64,000 bases of DNA from assembly GCA_027604005.1 (NCBI GenBank), contig JADGJT010000009.1, positions 80,429-144,428 on the forward strand, written 5' to 3'. This document shows, one piece after another, positions 27,332 through 40,033 of the stretch (position 1 is the first letter of the stretch; each line of letters starts with the position of its first letter). The notes under the pieces were generated by a model. It ran no database searches and was not told the DNA's origin. It worked only from the letters and a program-made list of their open reading frames with translations. This stretch comes from Dinochytrium kinnereticum. Its lineage: Eukaryota > Chytridiomycota > Chytridiomycetes > Chytridiales > Chytridiaceae. The position numbers and the translations under genes are program-made.

Positions 27332-29231
27332 TCACAAAAATGACCTTCTATAATAATACAAAAACTCCTGCGCAATAGATGGAACATCATTGCCAAACTT
27401 TTTCTCTACGAAGTTATGCAGCCTCTTCGAAATGCCAGCATTCGAATCTAGCTCTAGAACTCCCAACTTTGGGCAAGACATGATAATCAATTCAACGGCC
27501 TCATCAGTGACAAGGGGACCGCAACCGTTAAAAGACAGTGCAGTCGCATTCTTGCATTCCACAGCGACCGCTTCCAGCAACCGATTCGTAATGTCGCAAA
27601 ACGTGATGGCTATGGTAGATATCTGACTTCCTCGCAATTGGACCCATTCCAATATTGGCCTTTCTGTAATGGTATCATGACCGTCCAGATACATTGCCCT
27701 TAGCGCCGGGCAGTTTGCGACAAGGCTGTGGACAGCACGATCTGTAAGATGCTGCCGAAATCCAAAGGCGACAGCCTCTAAAGTAGAGCTGCAGACTCTT
27801 GCCAGGTGATCGAGGGATCTGTCCGTAAGCTTTTCGCAACCGTTGATTCCAACAATTCTGAGGTTAGGGCATCCATCAATAAGAACAGCAAAGGCTTCGT
27901 GATCCAGATCACTGCAATCTCGAAGAAAAAGTTCCCGAAGGCTTGGAAAATGGGGCCGTGCCTCCAAAACCGTGGCACTGTTAACACCTTCATCGGAGAG
28001 ATCAAGATGGAGTAGCGTTTCTAAGCGATGTGATAGTATGGGGACGTGGTAAGTGAAGATCTTCAAGTGAAGGTAGAGGCTTTGGAGGGATGGTAGAGAT
28101 TGAATCACTTCTCTGGCAAGGCCTGAATCGAATTCTCCCCATCTCCACCCCGTCGGTCTCGTGGCAGACAGAGGAGTGTCTAGATCATCTTTGAGATTTG
28201 CCAAACTGGCCCCTTTGACTGGACTCTCGAGTTCAAGCTCTTTTATCAAAGGCCCAAGGGTTGGCGAATCATTGAGAAGGCCCAAAAGTTTGATCAAACG
28301 CATCGACATTTCGTGGTGGGAAGAACGCGAGATTCGCTAGATGAAAATATCATTTGAAAAAGGTACGTGTGGTTTTTTAGAATCAGAGTAGATGTACAAA
28401 AACAAATATAGCTTGACTAACCAAGAATCCCCAAAGCCTCTCTCGAGCAGGGCCACCTATGGCTTTCCCAGCCAGAGCCATGTTCATCAAATCATCTACA
28501 TTGTTGATGTATGAGACCGCCATCCATAAAATGTCAGGAGAGAAGGGTAGAGATCGGCGAGCCAATGGTCCAGTAGCGCAACCACTGATATCAGACCGTG
28601 TAGAAGTCGAACCCCAATCATTCAAGGCCAGTCCATCACCATTTACGGCCGCTTTTACAGGCTTTCTAATGTTTAGCACAAGTTCTGTCATGCGCAACGA
28701 CGATTCAACAGATCGCAAAAGGTCCGGAGTAGAGCCCCCATCCAATGTCGCTCCATTCCCTCTCCCGACCTTAACTCCGGACGACACTATCACTTTTCGA
28801 AGTTGCCTCAGTACTTTCTGAGATCGTTTCAGAGCAATATTAGACAATGCAAGGATACAGCTCTCTGGCGTTGGTTTGGAGATTTCCGCTTCGGGTTTGG
28901 CTTGATGTAGAACCAATGCTGCAGGTGGCCTGTCATTCCTTTGAGATGCAGTGGAAGACCCTCGATTTGCCACACGGGAAGTGGTCGTATGATTTGGAGA
29001 AAGGTGGGGGGGGGGACGCGGATATGTTGACAGCAGATGGTGGCCCACAGTGGTTAAAAAGTATGGGTCAGATAGAAAGTCGTAGCTATTGAATGCTCCA
29101 GCAGCAAGGTTTTCGCCTTCATCCCCATATTCATCTTCTTCAAATGCATCACTAAGGCCATCATCGTCATTGCCCTCCTCGGCATCCGAAGCATTCACTC
29201 CAGGCTCATCGTCATCCCGATCAGCCTTCAT
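27332..29231 (-). CDS. F-box / leucine-rich repeat protein
   Basis: Two exons (29231-28422, 28336-27332; intron GTTAGT...TAG) give 604 aa. The N-terminal 200 residues are acidic and disordered. An F-box-like helix bundle follows at about 225-275 (FSPDILWMAVSYINNVDDLMN...). Then come AMN1/Cys-containing leucine-rich repeats to the end, for example LRELFLRDCSDLDHEAFAVL, LRIVGINGCEKLTDRSLDHL and ATALSFNGCGPLVTDEAVEL. Such proteins are SCF ubiquitin-ligase substrate receptors, with the F-box binding Skp1 and the LRRs binding substrate. The F-box is weak, so the SCF role is inference; the LRR array is clear. The gene ends only 12 bp from the convergent phosphatase gene and starts 292 bp from CFAP57. 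Confidence 0.8.
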
Positions 29232-29523
29232 ACTGTAAATATTTTCAGAACAACAATTTCTTCGTTTTGTTCATAAACAAAGGCTTTCAACGCAAGGCTT
29301 CAGTGCACCAGTGAGCTAAGCATAGAAGCGTCACCGCCGCTGCTGGGTTCCTGAAAACATTCGAGCGTATCACTTTGTCTGAGACTCCTAAGGCAGTGTT
29401 GTGCAGAAGACTACGAAATCCAAACACTAGAATCACAACACTCTGGTGGCTGGAAAGGCATTCAGAAAGATCAACTGTGCGTCGCCTTCTCACGCCTTTA
29501 AGTGGCAATAGCTGGGCTGAACC

Positions 29524-32500
29524 ATGTCGATTGCATCTGTGGCCCATAGGTATCCTACCGTCGTCACCTTGACAAGTGTACTTGCTGACAAGTCTCCTCT
29601 ACTGTCAGCCATGTCTTTGGCATTAGCCCATCGCAGTCCAAGGAGACCGTCTTTTACGTCGATGAGAATACCGTCCTATACTTTTCAGGATGCAACGTTG
29701 TCGGTATGTCTGCCACGCCTTACCCTTTATTGTGGGGCAACAAGCACCTGATATGCGCTTTTATTGATAGTGGCGGACATGGACTCCCGGTCCCAAAAGT
29801 TCTTCCCAGCGACAGAAAAGGCGGAAGGGATCGCTGCAGTTATGATTTCACCTGATCGTCATGTTTTTGCGGTTTCGGAAAGAGCGGCGAAGCCTGCCAT
29901 AAATATCTATGATCTGCATAGCTTTCGGAAGAGGAGGACGCTTTACCCCACCAACGAATCGCAAGGCACAGCAAGGGTATGCTCAAATATTTATTGCGAC
30001 TATATTATTTTGATGTATTTTGATCTTTCCAATCTAACGTTGTTAATTTTGAAAAATCCTGGTTTACAAGGAATTCGTATCTATGGCCTTTTCTTCTGAT
30101 ACCAGATACCTGGCTGCCCAGCTCGGAGGCCCAGAATGGCTTCTTCATTATTACGCTTGGGAGAAAGGAAAACTGATAGCAACAATCTGCACTCTTCCTC
30201 AACCCTCGACCTCTATACTGCCAGCAAAAATCCCAACGATCGAGCAACCCGAAACTCCTCCCTCCTCCGCAACAAGGACCACAGTCCAGGATCGAAACGG
30301 TCAGGGAAACGGGAGAAGCTCAAGTATTATTGGAAGTGGCCCGTACTTTACAGGAACTTATCCTCGGGGAGTGCCACCTGTGGGGGGCTCCATCATTCAG
30401 ATTAGTATCTGCCCAACGGATGGATGTCAAATTGGGGTTTTAAGTAACAGATTCCTTAAAATTTACCATTATTTTGAGGGGGCATTTCAGTTAAGTAATC
30501 CGCGGATGCCACCTTTTAAAGTAAGTTTTAAAGAACGATGCTTTCTTTTTTTTCAATTCAGTTATCATTTTCTGCTGTCACGTTTTCTCACATTTAAACT
30601 ATAAAGGAACTACGATGTCATGCCTGGCTTCAAAACGAGCGTATCGCCGTAGGAACCTCTGAAGCCACTATTCTTATCCTTTTCAATAACGAATTGATTG
30701 CCGAGCTCCAATACGGCACCCAAATCCCTCCCACTGTGAATAACAACCACCATCACCACTCCTCAGCTCTGACTCATGCGATGCATCACACGACACACAT
30801 CACTGGCACAACAGGAAACACAGCCGCTCACCCTATCATTCCATCCGTGAATATAATTGTTAGCATTGGGCGTGGTTTTTTGGTGGCTGGTGTTGGTGGT
30901 GCTGTTGAGGTATTTGAAAAGTATGTAGATTCTTCGTCAGGGAAGGGAGAATCGTATAAAATGATGTGGAAGCTGCCTTTGCCGGATGAAAATCATGTTG
31001 TTCGGTCGATGGCTGTGAGTGGGTCGGAGGGTGGGCTCATCACCCTTCTAGAGTCAAATAGTTTGCTGAAGATACCTCTTACCTGGTCAGATTTTATAAA
31101 GGTATGGTGATCTTAACCGGATGATAATGATGGTGAATAGGGAGAAGACGTCAAATTCGAGCAGCTTTTCCAACCTTACCACCATGGAGCTATCACGGGG
31201 CTAGATCTTTGTTGTCGGAAACCTATTCTGGTGACTTGCAGCTCTGACCGATCAATTCGTGTCTGGAATTATGTCACAGGTGTTTGCGAGCTTTGCAAAT
31301 ACTTTCCTGAAGAAGCTTACTCTGTATCGTTGCATCCATCCGGACTCTACCTTCTTGTCGGATTCAGCGACAAATTAAGGCTTCTTAATGTTCTTATGGA
31401 TGATTTCCGCCTTTTCAAAGAGTTTAGCATCAGAGGATGTCGAGAAGTAAGGCAAACCAGTATATTACAGTGCTAATCCGTCCTGCCCGTTAATAGTGTC
31501 GATTCTCGCATGGTGGTCATATCTTTGCTGCCGTTCATGGAAATATGATTCAACTCTACTCGACGTGGACATTTGATAATATAGGGAATCTTAAGGGCCA
31601 TAATGGGAAAGTGCGGTCTCTTCACTGGACGCCTGATGATAACGTTCTCGTTTCGGCTGGTTCGGATGGGGCGGTTTACACCTGGCATGTGAAAGATTTG
31701 AAAAGAGAGAGCGAGCACATCCTTAAGAGCTGTAATTACACCAGTGCCGTATGCAGTATAAATGGAAAAAGCGTTTATGCTGTAGGATCGGATAAAGTCC
31801 TAAAGGTGCCTTTTTTCTGCTGTTGTTTTGCAATATTTTAAAATGCTTTTTAGGAAATCAATGACTCTACTGTCACATGTCAAATGGAAACCAATGCTGT
31901 CTTGACACAAATAATCGTTTCTCACAATGGGAAGATGATGTTTGCAGGTAAGGAGATGACCTTTAAATATCAAACTGAATATGATATCAGGCACAATATC
32001 GGGTCAGATTCGATCCATGAAATTCCCGTTGACGGGTGACCCAGAGGATTACCAAGAACACCAAGCACATTCAGCCGCTGTCACAAAACTTCGCATCTCC
32101 TATGACGATCAGTTTCTCTTCTCCATCGCAGAAGATGGATGTATGTACGTATTTCGTATATCGGATAAAGATGATCGCGCTATGAAAAGGGAGAGGAGCC
32201 TGCAATTCGCTGACGAGGTTTGTTCACAGGATAAAGTGATTTGATTCCTTTTGTATTAACTCCTATAGATTTTGATCACGAAATCAGATCTTGAAGAGAA
32301 AACTATAGTTATGTCTGAGCTTCAGAGGTCCCTTGAGGAGCTTAAGCTTGAGCACGAATATCAGCTTCGGTTAAAAGACATGAACTTTAACGAAAAGTTG
32401 AAAGAGATCACCGAGAAATATTCCCAAGAGATTGAGGCGTTAAAAATCTCAACATCCGTGCTAAGAACTGAGAAAGACAAGGAAGAAGTGAAACATGAGG

Positions 32501-34351
32501 AGGAGTTACAGGGTGTTAAATCAAAGCATATGCACGAGCTTCATGTAAGTTGGAATCCGAGCATGAATCATTATAGTCTATAAAGCACTTAACTATACGT
32601 TCTGTTCATTATCTCACACGGGTATCTCATTTGATAAACCTTCTTTTCCCTTCGTTAATCTATAGGAAATCGAAACGAAGTACAATCAGCAGCTCATGGA
32701 GGAATATGAAAAATTCCAAGATTTACAGGCAAATGCAGGGCAAATGCAGGAGCAATGGCAGAAGCAGATGAAAGACTTTGAGGGTTCGACCCAGCGGGCT
32801 CTTGCCGATGCCCAGTCAGAGGCAGAAGCAAGGCTGAACATGAAAAGTGCGGAGATAGCAAGAGTGAGTCTTACACTAGACGGCACATTTGAGGCTTACC
32901 TTGCTTCATTTAAACATAGCTGCATGACGAAACGCACCAACAGCTCTCGGAATTTGAGGAAATGGCTCAGCAAAATAATGAGGACATAGATTCTGAAATA
33001 CAAATCCTTTCTGCTCGGTATGAAAAGAAGCTTCGGGCCGAGCGAGAGGAAGGTGCCAGGCTTAAGGGGGAGAATGGGATCATGAGAAAAAAGTTCAACA
33101 CTCTAAATAAGGATATTGAGGACAACAAGAACGAGATTCAACGCATGAGGGAGGATGAGAAGAAGCTTAAGGGGGTTATAGCAATGCTTGAAAAGGAGAT
33201 TGCGACATTTAAAAAGGATGTGGGTTTAACTTTCTTTCTATATTGTGATCTATCCTTAGCTTTGGTTACTAGTGGGATAGTGGAGGCTGATAAAATCATA
33301 AATCCTTTTCGTGACGCAGATGGCGGAAAGAGATGAGCTTATTCAGGATAAGGAAAGACGAGTCTACGACTTAAAGAAGAAGAATCAGGAGCTCGAAAAG
33401 TTCAAATTCGTTCTTGACTTCCGCATCAAAGAGCTCAAAGAACAAGTCGAGCCTCGCGAGAACAACATCCAAGAAATGACCGGTCAGATTCGGGTAAGTT
33501 TGCAACCTTCAAGCCTTTTGCTAATTACCACCTTTTCGCAGGATATCAACTTTGAGCTTGAGATCCTCAACAAGCAGAAAGTTCTATTGGAGGAGGAAAT
33601 CTCCGAATTCACCTCCAAGCTCGACCAGACTAAAAAGGATTACGCAAAAGAGCACCGAAGGCTTCATGATATTACGCACTACCTTAAGGTCTTCCGCAAC
33701 GAGCTTCAGGACGCAATTCAATACATCCAGGAGCCTTCGGTTCTTAAGGTAGCGATTTCATTTTACTTGACTAGTCGCTGACGCTTGAAAAGAAATGCGT
33801 AGAAAATCTTCACCGGAAGTACTGCAATGGAATCACCGACCTTTCACATTCTGGAATTGATAAGGAAGTGAAAAGAGAATACATGAGGCAGCATGAAGTG
33901 CTGAAAGAGCAGATTTCTGATTTGCGAGCCGTAGCGGAGAGTAATATGTCTGCATACCGTGCGGACAATGTTCACTCTATGATGGAAAACCAATTACTGA
34001 TTGGGTAAGCAGACATCTCTTTCTCGTTATCTTTCAACCTTACTAACCAGAACATAAGCGAAATCAACGCTCTTCGTAAGGCAACGAAAGGAAAGATGAG
34101 CAAGGTTTGGCATCCTTTTGTTTCGAATTTTTTTCCCGTTTCGTTTCTCCTTTTTAGGGCTAACTCATAACCACACTCAGATCAAGAGTGCAGAGAGCAC
34201 CTCTGAGCCCGCGATACTTCAAGTGCTTTCGGCGAAACCCATGAACCCTGGCGAGCTTCACAAGGGAATTCTTCTTCCGGAGCTGAGGGCCGCGCAAGGC
34301 CTGCCGTCTGTCCCCTTTTTCAAATCGGCGATGGTCGCGCCAGCAAAATAG
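29524..34351 (+). CDS. CFAP57: Cilia- and flagella-associated protein 57 (WDR65)
   Basis: Seventeen exons (29524-29549, 29609-29703, 29771-29976, 30071-30520, 30607-31101, 31141-31446, 31497-31805, 31854-31947, 31991-32217, 32269-32544, 32666-32863, 32920-33219, 33320-33493, 33542-33748, 33793-34004, 34059-34104, 34181-34351) give 1263 aa, close to the animal protein's 1250. Residues 1-730 form WD repeats ([53 protein letters not shown] blocks). About 736-1190 is continuous coiled coil ([36 protein letters not shown]). In Chlamydomonas and animals CFAP57 helps dock inner dynein arms. Its presence implies a motile flagellum. All phases agree across 16 introns. Confidence 0.95.
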
Positions 34352-35425
34352 ATTGTTCTTTATAGTGGGCAGTCGGTAAGAGGAGGATTAAGGTTTTGAA
34401 TCAGAACATTATGTATTTGTACTTCTCTTTAATAACATCGGTAAAACTTGTTCGAGTCTGTTAAATATTTCAAATTTACCACTACCATCTTAGTCAAGGT
34501 TTTGCTTTAGTGATGGACATCTACACCAGGAAGTTCCTATCTGCAATCATCCAGACCTCACCATTGTAGGTACACATTATCCTTTTGGGATCTCCACGGA
34601 TAATTTGTGGCATTTTATGTCTATGTGAAAATGAAACATATGCATTCTGCCGTTAACGTGTAATGATTTATAACCTTTATGTCTAAACTAAAATAGAAGG
34701 TTGTTTTTCACCTACATACCTTTGTACTTTTTTATCTAAGCAGTTCTGGAAGTGGATGCTGATTTGTCAAGATCAAGCCTTTGATTAACAACCTCCCGTT
34801 TAAACTCGACATAAAGCTTGATCATAAATAGCGATACGGGAACGAGACTCTTCAAGGACATGAAAAAAAACAAACAAAAAAAAACAAAGGAGAGACGGTT
34901 CCAAGACAAAAAAAGAACTTTGTTCATACATGCACCAAGCATCAGGAAACACCACTCCCAAAAAAACAAAAAACCCATAGCACTGCAGGTCTCGAAAACG
35001 GGCCAACAACCACTCGACCCTTGAACTGCCCTCCAACAGAAAAAGAAGAGGAAAAAAAAGGATCATAGAGCAAATAAAAGAAGGGATAACGAACGACAAA
35101 CCCCTCTTCGCCGAACAACGCCGAAGTAGGCAAGCGTTTGAATATAGTGGCAGTTTAAGGCAAATGCAATATAACGATCGGGTTCAATAAAACCAAGAGA
35201 AAAAAGGTTTGTGCATTTCCGCATAGATAAAATAAGAATAAAGATAACACAAGAAAGCAAATAATAGAGAAGGTGAGCACACAAAAACAAGAAAAATATA
35301 ATCGAAATCGTGTTGAGCGACGTCAGAAGTATGATGGCTTCTAACGACAACAACAAGGCAGGAGGAGGCATGAGATCGATGAATACAACAAAGAAACACA
35401 AAACAAAAGAGTGCCTCCTATTCCC
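34352..35425. other. Convergent intergenic region
   Basis: About 1.1 kb of AT-rich sequence with A tracts near 34862-34915, between the 3' ends of CFAP57 and the intronless gene. No supported coding or RNA feature. Confidence 0.45.
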
Positions 35426-36931
35426 TCAGCACTCCAAAGGAGTCATCTGAACCTCCGGCTCCGCAGCAGGCGGCACAACCTCCTCAAGCACACTGATCTG
35501 CATCGACTCCACTTTACATAGCTCATCAACATCCTTCACATCTAACACAACCCTCATCTCCTCCCTCCATTCCTCCGCGATACCAGCCCCAGGTTTTTCT
35601 AAAATCAATCCATTTTGCTCGTCTCTCCTCCCAAGAGCAATAGGTGGAGCAGGATCTGCAATAACGCTTTTCACCTCCCCAACCACAGCTCCAAGTGCAT
35701 CACGAAGCCTCATCTTGAAAGTCGAAGGGCCAAGACGGTAGGCAATAACAAGCGGCCATGAGATAGCAAGGAGAAAGATTATAGCAGGGGACATTGCCGC
35801 CAACGCGGCCCCCTTTAGCACAGTCTGCATGGATTTAGGAAGTCGACTAACCATTCGAGAAGTGGGGCGGAGAATGGCTCCATGAAAGAGGGAAAGTGCG
35901 GGCCCGGCCATGTGGACAGCGGAGCGTGTCAATGACCACATCATGGAGTCGGGCCCCCTTTGTTCCGATGGGGCTGCCGCGCTAATCTTCGAAGGCGACC
36001 CAGCGGTTAAGTCAGAGGCTACGTCAACAAACGTCTTGGCGACCGCAATAATATCATGAGTAGCGGCGGCAGCAGCAAACTGCGAAGCTTGCTGCGTCTC
36101 GATGATAGCGTCGTTGTCAAGCTGGCTAGGAAGAGGCGTCTCGGTTGCCATGGTCCATTCTTCGGGATTAGTTTCGGCGACGTGCTCCTCCTTTACTTCA
36201 GCCTGTTTGGTTTCCTTAACGGTTCCAAGCTCTGACTCGTCTGACGACTGTGATGGCAACGACTCCATTGAGATCAGAGTCGATTCTTGAGAGATCGCTT
36301 GCAATGTCTTTTCGTGAGCATCATCCTGTTCTTTTTTGCTCGCAACCTCGGGAGATGGGGGAGCAGCCGACTTCGATTCACCGTCGCGTTCAGTAACAGT
36401 AACAGAGGGAGAAAGATCTTCCATCTCCGCGTACTTAGAATCTTGCCTGGATTCAAGGGGGCTGACGCCGGCGGGGTTGGAATCTTTGATCTCCTCCTGG
36501 TTCCTCTCCGATAGGGGCTTAGTCTCCTCGGTCCCTTGTGCCTTCACTACCGATTCAGGTACATCTGAAACCTCCTGTTCAGCGGCACCACCGTTTGACG
36601 GGTTCATAGACCTCCGCCTCATTATAGCCGCCTCAGTCGCAGCGACGACAGGCTGTGCAGACTTCCCGGATGAGGAGGGTGATGAAGATGCCACTGAAGT
36701 TCCACTGGCGCTGACGGGAGAAACCAAGGCGACAGGGGTGCTCTTGGATGGCATGCCCATCTGAATCTTCTGAGGAGGAGGAAGATCATTTGGGACGACG
36801 CTTGCTCCCACAGTAGGCGAGGTGCTGGGGTCGCTCGTAGGGGTAGTTCCGCTACTGGTTGAAGACGGGGAGCGGTTGCCGACAGCATCACCGTTCTTCT
36901 TCTTGCTCTTGTTTTTTCTGTTTTTGGTCAT
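35426..36931 (-). CDS. Intronless 501-aa protein with C-terminal hydrophobic segment
   Basis: A single uninterrupted frame encodes 501 aa. The N-terminus is very basic (KNRKNKSKKKNG), followed by about 330 residues of Ser/Pro/Thr/Glu-rich disorder. A hydrophobic stretch at about 375-398 (AALAAMSPAIIFLLAISWPLVIAY) is long enough for one span or a hairpin. The tail (about 400-500) is folded-looking and acidic at the end. I do not recognise a family. A tail-side anchor suggests an ER, lipid-droplet or outer mitochondrial membrane protein, but this is inference. It is the only complete protein gene in the window with no intron. Confidence 0.6.
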   Translation of the reverse strand: MTKNRKNKSKKKNGDAVGNRSPSSTSSGTTPTSDPSTSPTVGASVVPNDLPPPQKIQMGMPSKSTPVALVSPVSASGTSVASSSPSSSGKSAQPVVAATEAAIMRRRSMNPSNGGAAEQEVSDVPESVVKAQGTEETKPLSERNQEEIKDSNPAGVSPLESRQDSKYAEMEDLSPSVTVTERDGESKSAAPPSPEVASKKEQDDAHEKTLQAISQESTLISMESLPSQSSDESELGTVKETKQAEVKEEHVAETNPEEWTMATETPLPSQLDNDAIIETQQASQFAAAAATHDIIAVAKTFVDVASDLTAGSPSKISAAAPSEQRGPDSMMWSLTRSAVHMAGPALSLFHGAILRPTSRMVSRLPKSMQTVLKGAALAAMSPAIIFLLAISWPLVIAYRLGPSTFKMRLRDALGAVVGEVKSVIADPAPPIALGRRDEQNGLILEKPGAGIAEEWREEMRVVLDVKDVDELCKVESMQISVLEEVVPPAAEPEVQMTPLEC

Positions 36932-37367
36932 CTTTTGAATAAAGGAACTGAGGCCAGTGGTCTTCTCTTGATCTGAAATGCTTCACAGGGAAAAGAGCCA
37001 GGAAGTGCACAGAGATGTTAGAGTCGAAGAAAGAAGATGCACAGGAAAGGGGCAATCCATTCTAGAGGCTTTCTTGAGAGTTAAACATCAGCCGAATCTT
37101 CGGAGACGCATTGATGATCACCCCATCAATCGCGATACTCGGCAAAAACAAGCCTCAATTCCAATCATTCAAAGAAAGCTACCAGGCAGAGCACACAGCG
37201 GGCAATTGCACATCCACAGAGCAAGGCATGGAAGATTCTCTTCTCCAAATGAGGCCTCGAGTTGGGGTCGCCTGGACGTGTTCTCCGCCACAGGTGCTTT
37301 GCAGCTAACATCGCTGCGCAAGCCTGCTGACACCACCCAGTGGCAGACGGGGTGAAGGAGAATTCCC
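36932..37367. other. Short intergenic region
   Basis: Upstream of the intronless gene. The plus-strand frame 36978-37355 has no recognisable content and is probably chance. Confidence 0.35.
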
Positions 37368-38260
37368 TTACATGATCGACTGACGCTTAGGGAAGTCGAC
37401 GCTGAATGTAGAGCGGGGTCGAGCACGCTTCTCCGTTTGCGTGTCCTGCGAGAACGTTCCGGTTGTGTCGGGGGAATCCACCTCTGAGGATTGTCTGACG
37501 AAAGAAAAAGAAAACGTGAAATTAGTGGACCACTTCAACAGAGGCAGCCCCAAGGGGCGAAGCTACTGGCCATCGCCTTCAACCATCAGGAACTATTGCC
37601 AGTAGACTTACCATCTGTCGAACTTCTTGTTGAACCCCGTCTTGTCCTCCACCCGGCCGCTTCCGCCTTCCGTCCAAGTCAGGGCGAAAGCAGTGGGAGT
37701 TGAGGGATGCGGAGAATGCGCGAAGGTCCAGCTGCATACGACGGAGCACAGTTTGTCGCTGGTGTGGAAGCGAGATGACGGCCATCGGAGGATGCGTGGG
37801 ACGCCGTCAGTCATTCGTTCTTTCCCACGGTTGCGTCATTGGAAGCACGTGTCCGGCCCTCTGGACATGATTTTCACATGCCGTGACAAGTCCTTAATGC
37901 TCTTGTTCACGTTAAGTTGGATGTCGCTCAACCACCGCTTTACAGATCATGCGGTGCCCCTAACACCGGGAAATTCTGGATGGACAGGGTTATCCTGCTC
38001 TCCTGAAGTGACCTCAAAGCTGCCAATCCCAAGCACTTCAAGACGTTACTTACTGAAGTTTGGCACATATGTAAGCCCCGTTCTCCGTATCAGTCCAGAT
38101 AATGCAAGAGAAGCAGACTCGGTGTCCGCGGATGTTAAACGCGTTTCTGGCTAGTATATCTCTCCGTCTTCCGTGCTCATCTCGAGTCTCATTGCTGAGC
38201 ATTTTGGTGAAAAACATCCGAGTCGTTTGCTATTGAGATGTTCATGGCTCAGAAAAGTGG
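37368..38260 (-). other. Possible spliced minus-strand gene, unresolved
   Basis: Several minus-strand pieces look coding but I could not join them in one consistent frame. They are 38154-38052 (LTSADTESASLALSGLIRR), ending at a good GTAAGT donor, about 37948-37840 (SDIQLNVNKSIKDLSRHVKI), about 37800-37615 ending at a GTAAGT donor, and about 37500-37368 (SSEVDSPDTTGTFSQDTQTE). The second piece has the D-I-Q-L ... S-R-H-x-x-I spacing of an FHA domain core, but too little is visible to claim it. An overlapping 175-codon plus-strand frame (37627-38154) is the alternative. Treat this as one unmodelled locus. Confidence 0.3.
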
Positions 38261-40033
38261 AACATGTTATGTAAGTGAGAGAGATATGATACACAGTAGT
38301 TAAGGAATGGGGCAGGTGCATTAAGAGGGAACTGATGTCCTTCTAAACTGGCACACTGAGTGTTTATACTCATCTTATCCTTACAATCCGCGATCTAGCA
38401 AAAGCTCAACTCCTGATTGGATGGTATGAGATGTTCCTCCTGAGACTTTTGGGCTTCTTTAGTCACTTGGCACTTTGAATAGAGGGGATTTGTCAGTCTA
38501 CGCAACACACTATCATAGTAAAATACACCGAATATTGGCAAGTTCTTCATAGTTCACAGGTCTATGCAAAAAAGCATTAGATCTATTCGTTCAATGAGCA
38601 ATTTAGACACCTCTCCAAGTCTGAAATCTGTCACTTTTTTCCATTGTAGTTTAGATTTTCCCGACATGCTTCAAGTTTTCCCACATGTTTTAATAAGGAA
38701 GGTAGCATCAATTCAACGTGCTTTAATTACGGCCCTTGGGCATCTGCTGGTTTATATTTACATACTTTTTGTCTATTTATTGTATGATCAGGTTGTGCAA
38801 TAAATTGAGAGAGTGTCTATTCCAAATTTGAAGTCTAAGGTCCAGTAATCAATGATCTTGTCCTCGACGCCATATTCGACATGGGCGGTGAAAGGAATGA
38901 CACAGGCTAGGATTGAAGCAGCTGCGTTTAAAATGATGAAAACTGTTGTAGTGGAGTTAAAAAAGGCCGGGTGACAAAGAAGAAAAAAAAGAAGTCTTCA
39001 AGACCAATGAAGTAGTGTCAAACAAAAGTTGGAGATAGTATCAAGAAAATGCGGTTTCAGCATGAAGGCAGATGGGAATAATGCGGACACAAGCCAGGAA
39101 AAGCAAAGGGTATGAACAATACTTCAAACTAGAGAAAATAAAAATAAAAATAGTGGTTGCTTACCTCCCTCTACTCATTGAACGGCCAAAATATTCTCTT
39201 TAAAAGAAATGAACACACCATCAGTAAGTGTCCCTTCCATCACTCAAACATCGGCGCGCAACATTAAGCAATTACTAGAAAATGATAATGAAATCTAAAG
39301 CTTGCTCTCCTCCCTTCTTTCGAGGCATGTTCAACTCTTTGTCGAGAAACAACACCGACGTGGCGATCAAAATCATCCAACGCAAGAAATGTTGATGAAA
39401 CCATTCCAACTGTGCAGGATTCGTCTGATTCAATCCGAACAACAAGAATCTCATTATTCACTTTTATCCATAGAAATCCACAAATTCAAGATATTAGGTG
39501 TCACGGGAACATCAGGATCAAGGAAAACCGGAAATATGTTGATTTCGCTCTGTTCTGAGAGCGGAAATGAAATAAATGTCAATGCCAATGCCAATGCCGA
39601 TTATCATAAATCGTAACAATGGAATAAAAATCAGGGCTTTAGCTAGCATCTTGTGTCGGCCAAAAAAAAGATGGCCGCTTCTAATAGATGTCCGCATCCT
39701 ATTCTTGCACATGCCCCCAATAGCCAGTAATGGTGTGGGAGGAATATTGGGGAAGATATCGCACGTTAAAGCCAAAAAATTTTGGACAACTCTTTGGTGG
39801 CACGCACTGTACAATGATCATTGGAACGTTCCTTTCTCCTGCTATTGAGCTGTTTTGAAGTTTCAAATGTGTAAAAAATAAAAATAAAGGCCCCACAGGC
39901 GGCGACTAAAATTAAATTCAAAGTTTCAAAGTCCGAAAGAAAGAAGCCATGCAAACCCACTCAAAAAATCCAAACCCATTCATATTGAACGCATCGCCCA
40001 TCAACAGCCAGGCCTTCAACACACACCCGAAAA
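38261..40033. other. Large intergenic region
   Basis: About 1.8 kb without a supported gene. It is AT-rich, with a short CAATGC-type repeat around 39578-39600. No tRNA, transposase or terminal repeat was recognised by eye. Confidence 0.4.

Noticed and set aside
29232..29523. RFX X-box upstream of CFAP57
   Set aside because: No convincing GTNRCC-N1-3-RGYAAC palindrome was found by eye in the 292-bp gap.
37627..38154. 175-codon plus-strand frame
   Set aside because: No recognisable motif, and composition looks like the antisense of minus-strand coding pieces. Kept only as the alternative to the unresolved locus.
38261..40033. Transposon or RNA gene in the largest intergenic gap
   Set aside because: No transposase-like frame, terminal inverted repeat or tRNA-type B box could be recognised.
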